The translations under genes were made by a program, and so were the position numbers. Shown in pieces: positions 21,001 to 21,681 of a stretch of 21,681 nucleotides of DNA; the first letter of the stretch is position 1; each line of letters begins with the position of its first letter. The notes under the pieces are model-generated. The model was not told the DNA's origin. It saw nothing but the letters and a program-made list of their open reading frames with translations, and ran no database searches. Origin of the DNA: Apostichopus californicus (taxonomy: Eukaryota; Echinodermata; Holothuroidea; Aspidochirotida; Stichopodidae). The stretch spans positions 1 through 21,681 of the forward strand of contig JAIPMN010007350.1 in NCBI GenBank assembly GCA_020650975.1. Reading direction: 5' to 3'.

Positions 21001-21302
21001 ATTTAGGTGAATAAGCTAATAATTATTTCTCCATTTTCAGGTTTTCCAGCGAAGATCGACTGCCGCCGTAGACTTTTATCGTGTTTGGTCTGAGTACAAG
21101 AACGGCTTTGGGAATCCTAGTCAAGACCACTGGCTTGGGAATAAATACATTTACAGCATAACAAACCAGAAGACGTACCAGCTACGTATTGATCTAAGGA
21201 ACTCCAGATCATCATCGTATTACGCCCTCTATTCATCCTTTAGCATCAGTGACGAGTCTGACAAATATCGACTATCTATTGGATCATTCAGTGGAACTGT
21301 TG
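14935..21302 (+). CDS. Copy B: secreted FReD-TIL-TILa/EGF-FReD protein (3' partial)
   Basis: Seven exons join with consistent phases (14935-15021, 18312-18354, 19082-19254, 19523-19787, 19999-20210, 20447-20758, 21041-21302) to give 451 open codons. Domains: signal peptide about 1-42; first FReD, N-terminal and middle parts only, 44-189; TIL 190-260; TILa/EGF-like about 261-317; second FReD from about 320, continuing past the window. The ATG at 14935 has A at -3. FReDs bind sugars, acetyl groups or protein partners outside the cell, and TIL/TILa/EGF modules are disulphide-rich extracellular spacers or protease-binding folds. A role in recognition or immune defence is inferred from family only. 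The first FReD lacks its C-terminal subdomain, which normally holds the calcium and ligand sites. The final exon should lie to the right and resemble 8515-9032. Exon borders of the signal-peptide exons are the least certain part. Confidence 0.85.
15067..15096. repeat. (TTTC)n microsatellite
   Basis: Imperfect tetranucleotide run just inside intron 1, interrupted once by 'tta'. Confidence 0.85.
16614..17220. repeat. Three tandem copies of a ~200-base unit
   Basis: Copies at about 16614-16829, 16830-17031 and 17032-17220 (216, 202 and 189 bases). Each starts 'ttacttaaaaa', contains 'atataccaaattt', 'ccatgttagcaa' and 'ttagtcattata', and ends 'aatgagttacaaccga.ggtgtt'. Copies 2 and 3 are closest; copy 3 lacks the 'gtttgcactttattt' segment. 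It lies wholly inside intron 1 of copy B. Confidence 0.9.
18312..18354 (+). CDS. Copy B exon 2: 43-base exon ending the signal peptide
   Basis: Bounded by 'atccag' and 'gtaagt', it runs phase 0 to phase 1 and encodes AIVGVMCLQASYAQ plus one base. Joined to exon 1 it completes a hydrophobic core and gives a typical cleavage site after ASYA. The phase-1 exit fits the phase-1 entry of the next exon exactly. Too short to appear as an open frame. Confidence 0.7.
18355..19081. other. Copy B intron 2
   Basis: 727 bases ending in a long pyrimidine tract and 'ttgttcag'. The open frame continuing leftwards from the next exon to 19012 begins with TTG and is Phe/Ser/Leu-rich only because it reads through the pyrimidine tract, so I regard it as intronic. 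Confidence 0.65.
19082..19254 (+). CDS. Copy B exon 3: N-terminal part of first FReD
   Basis: 173 bases, phase 1 to 0, donor 'gtacgg'. It encodes SSYFVFQQPDYQRDC, then SGVYLIKPDGYPEPFEVFC and ends GGWT. The Cys of QRDC and of EVFC form the usual first FReD disulphide. Confidence 0.85.
19523..19787 (+). CDS. Copy B exon 4: middle of first FReD
   Basis: 265 bases, phase 0 to 1. It shows the FReD core in order: LHRRSVGSVKFNRTW, FQNGFGFLGSEFWIGNEKI, QYQLRIEFQ, YDNFRISDEWG and FSIASLGSYEGTA. It ends where ordinary FReD genes would continue into the calcium-site exon, but the next exon is a TIL domain. Confidence 0.88.
19999..20210 (+). CDS. Copy B exon 5: TIL (trypsin-inhibitor-like) domain
   Basis: 212 bases, phase 1 to 0. 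Nine Cys in a TIL-like order: EWCPTN, ETCERRC, DTC, EQCVC, GGDCV, NQCNC. TIL domains are small disulphide folds found in protease inhibitors and, with TILa/VWC, in mucin and zonadhesin-like proteins; inhibitory function is not implied here. One Cys short of the canonical ten. Confidence 0.75.
20447..20758 (+). CDS. Copy B exon 6: TILa + EGF-like + start of second FReD
   Basis: 312 bases, 104 codons, phase 0 to 0. GEFYVNSDC at the start is the TILa/VWC-like pattern usual after TIL. Then ATCDVRDGVRRCYC and FEGDGVNC give an EGF-like end, as in nidogen or tectorin-type segments. FPKDCQELY, VYTIYPDG, IQVNCEM and GGWT form the start of the second FReD. The three pieces share one exon, so the intron between them was lost or never existed. 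Confidence 0.8.
21041..21302 (+). CDS. Copy B exon 7: middle of second FReD
   Basis: 262 bases, phase 0 to 1. It encodes VFQRRSTAAVDFYRVW, EYKNGFGNPSQDHWLG, TNQKTYQLRID and SFSISDESDKYRLSIGSF. No stop; the Gln codon lost in copy A is CAG here (21179-21181). Donor 'gttagt'. Confidence 0.88.
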
Positions 21303-21681
21303 GTTAGTAGATTACCATTCTATACAAACTATGCACGCCGATACAAAGTTGTATTATATATGAAATATTCCATGATGTATCCAATCTAGAGGATGAGGGA
21401 TATTGATTTATTTGTGCATGGCAGTAGTGCTCTACACCTTACTTCAGAGCCTGCCATAGCTATTGTCACTTGTACACATACAATAGTTTATGTAATACAA
21501 AAAATAGCAATGTTTCATTGATATAAACATGGAAAGGCCTACACATCGATACATCGAAATGTTGTTTATCAGCGATGGAAGTATGTTTTCTTATTTGATT
21601 AACGTAGTTAGCCTATCAATAATCTTCTGTATACCAACGATATTGGTAGTGTGTCATCCGATAAACAATTTGTTTGAATAT
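21303..21681. other. Start of copy B intron 7
   Basis: 379 bases after the last visible donor with no exon recognised. In copy A the matching intron is 891 bases, so the last exon of B is expected beyond the edge. Confidence 0.65.

Noticed and set aside
1..21681. CRISPR arrays, bacterial operons, ribosomal RNA genes
   Set aside because: No short regularly spaced repeats, no rRNA-like blocks, and gene structure is plainly eukaryotic.

Overview
The window is eukaryotic genomic DNA. It is AT-rich and intron-rich, the exons have GT-AG borders, and there is no operon-like packing. Every recognisable coding sequence belongs to one small family of secreted fibrinogen-related (FReD) proteins that also carry cysteine-rich TIL, TILa and EGF-like modules. 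Clustered, fast-evolving FReD genes are typical of invertebrate deuterostomes and molluscs. An echinoderm, perhaps a sea cucumber, is my best guess, but this is inference from family character and I ran no comparison.

Layout. 1-4788 is non-coding; its left end is a diverged head-to-tail duplication (1-862 and 1000-1785). 4789-9032 is a six-exon FReD/TIL/TILa-EGF/FReD gene copy on the + strand (copy A). All its splice sites are kept, but it has three in-frame stops plus a one-base frameshift with its own stop, so I call it a pseudogene. 9033-13144 has no supported gene. 13145-13286 is a solitary, decayed first-FReD exon (copy C). 13287-14934 holds degenerate repeats and two small hairpins. 14935-21302 is an apparently intact + strand gene (copy B). 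Seven exons are visible, encoding 451 complete codons; the final exon lies beyond the right edge.

Copies A and B match exon for exon, with identical phases and nearly identical exon lengths (173, 265, 210/212, 300/312 and 262 bases). They are therefore tandem paralogues, and each helps validate the splice model of the other. The predicted B protein has a signal peptide split over two exons, a C-terminally truncated FReD, a TIL domain, a TILa/EGF-like segment and a second FReD. The last exon is seen only in copy A. It completes the second FReD but interrupts its C-terminal subdomain with a 93-codon insert rich in Tyr, Asp, Asn and Cys. The likely role, by family knowledge only, is an extracellular recognition or lectin-like protein. 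The long first and second introns of B carry three tandem copies of a roughly 200-base unit and little else that I can identify.
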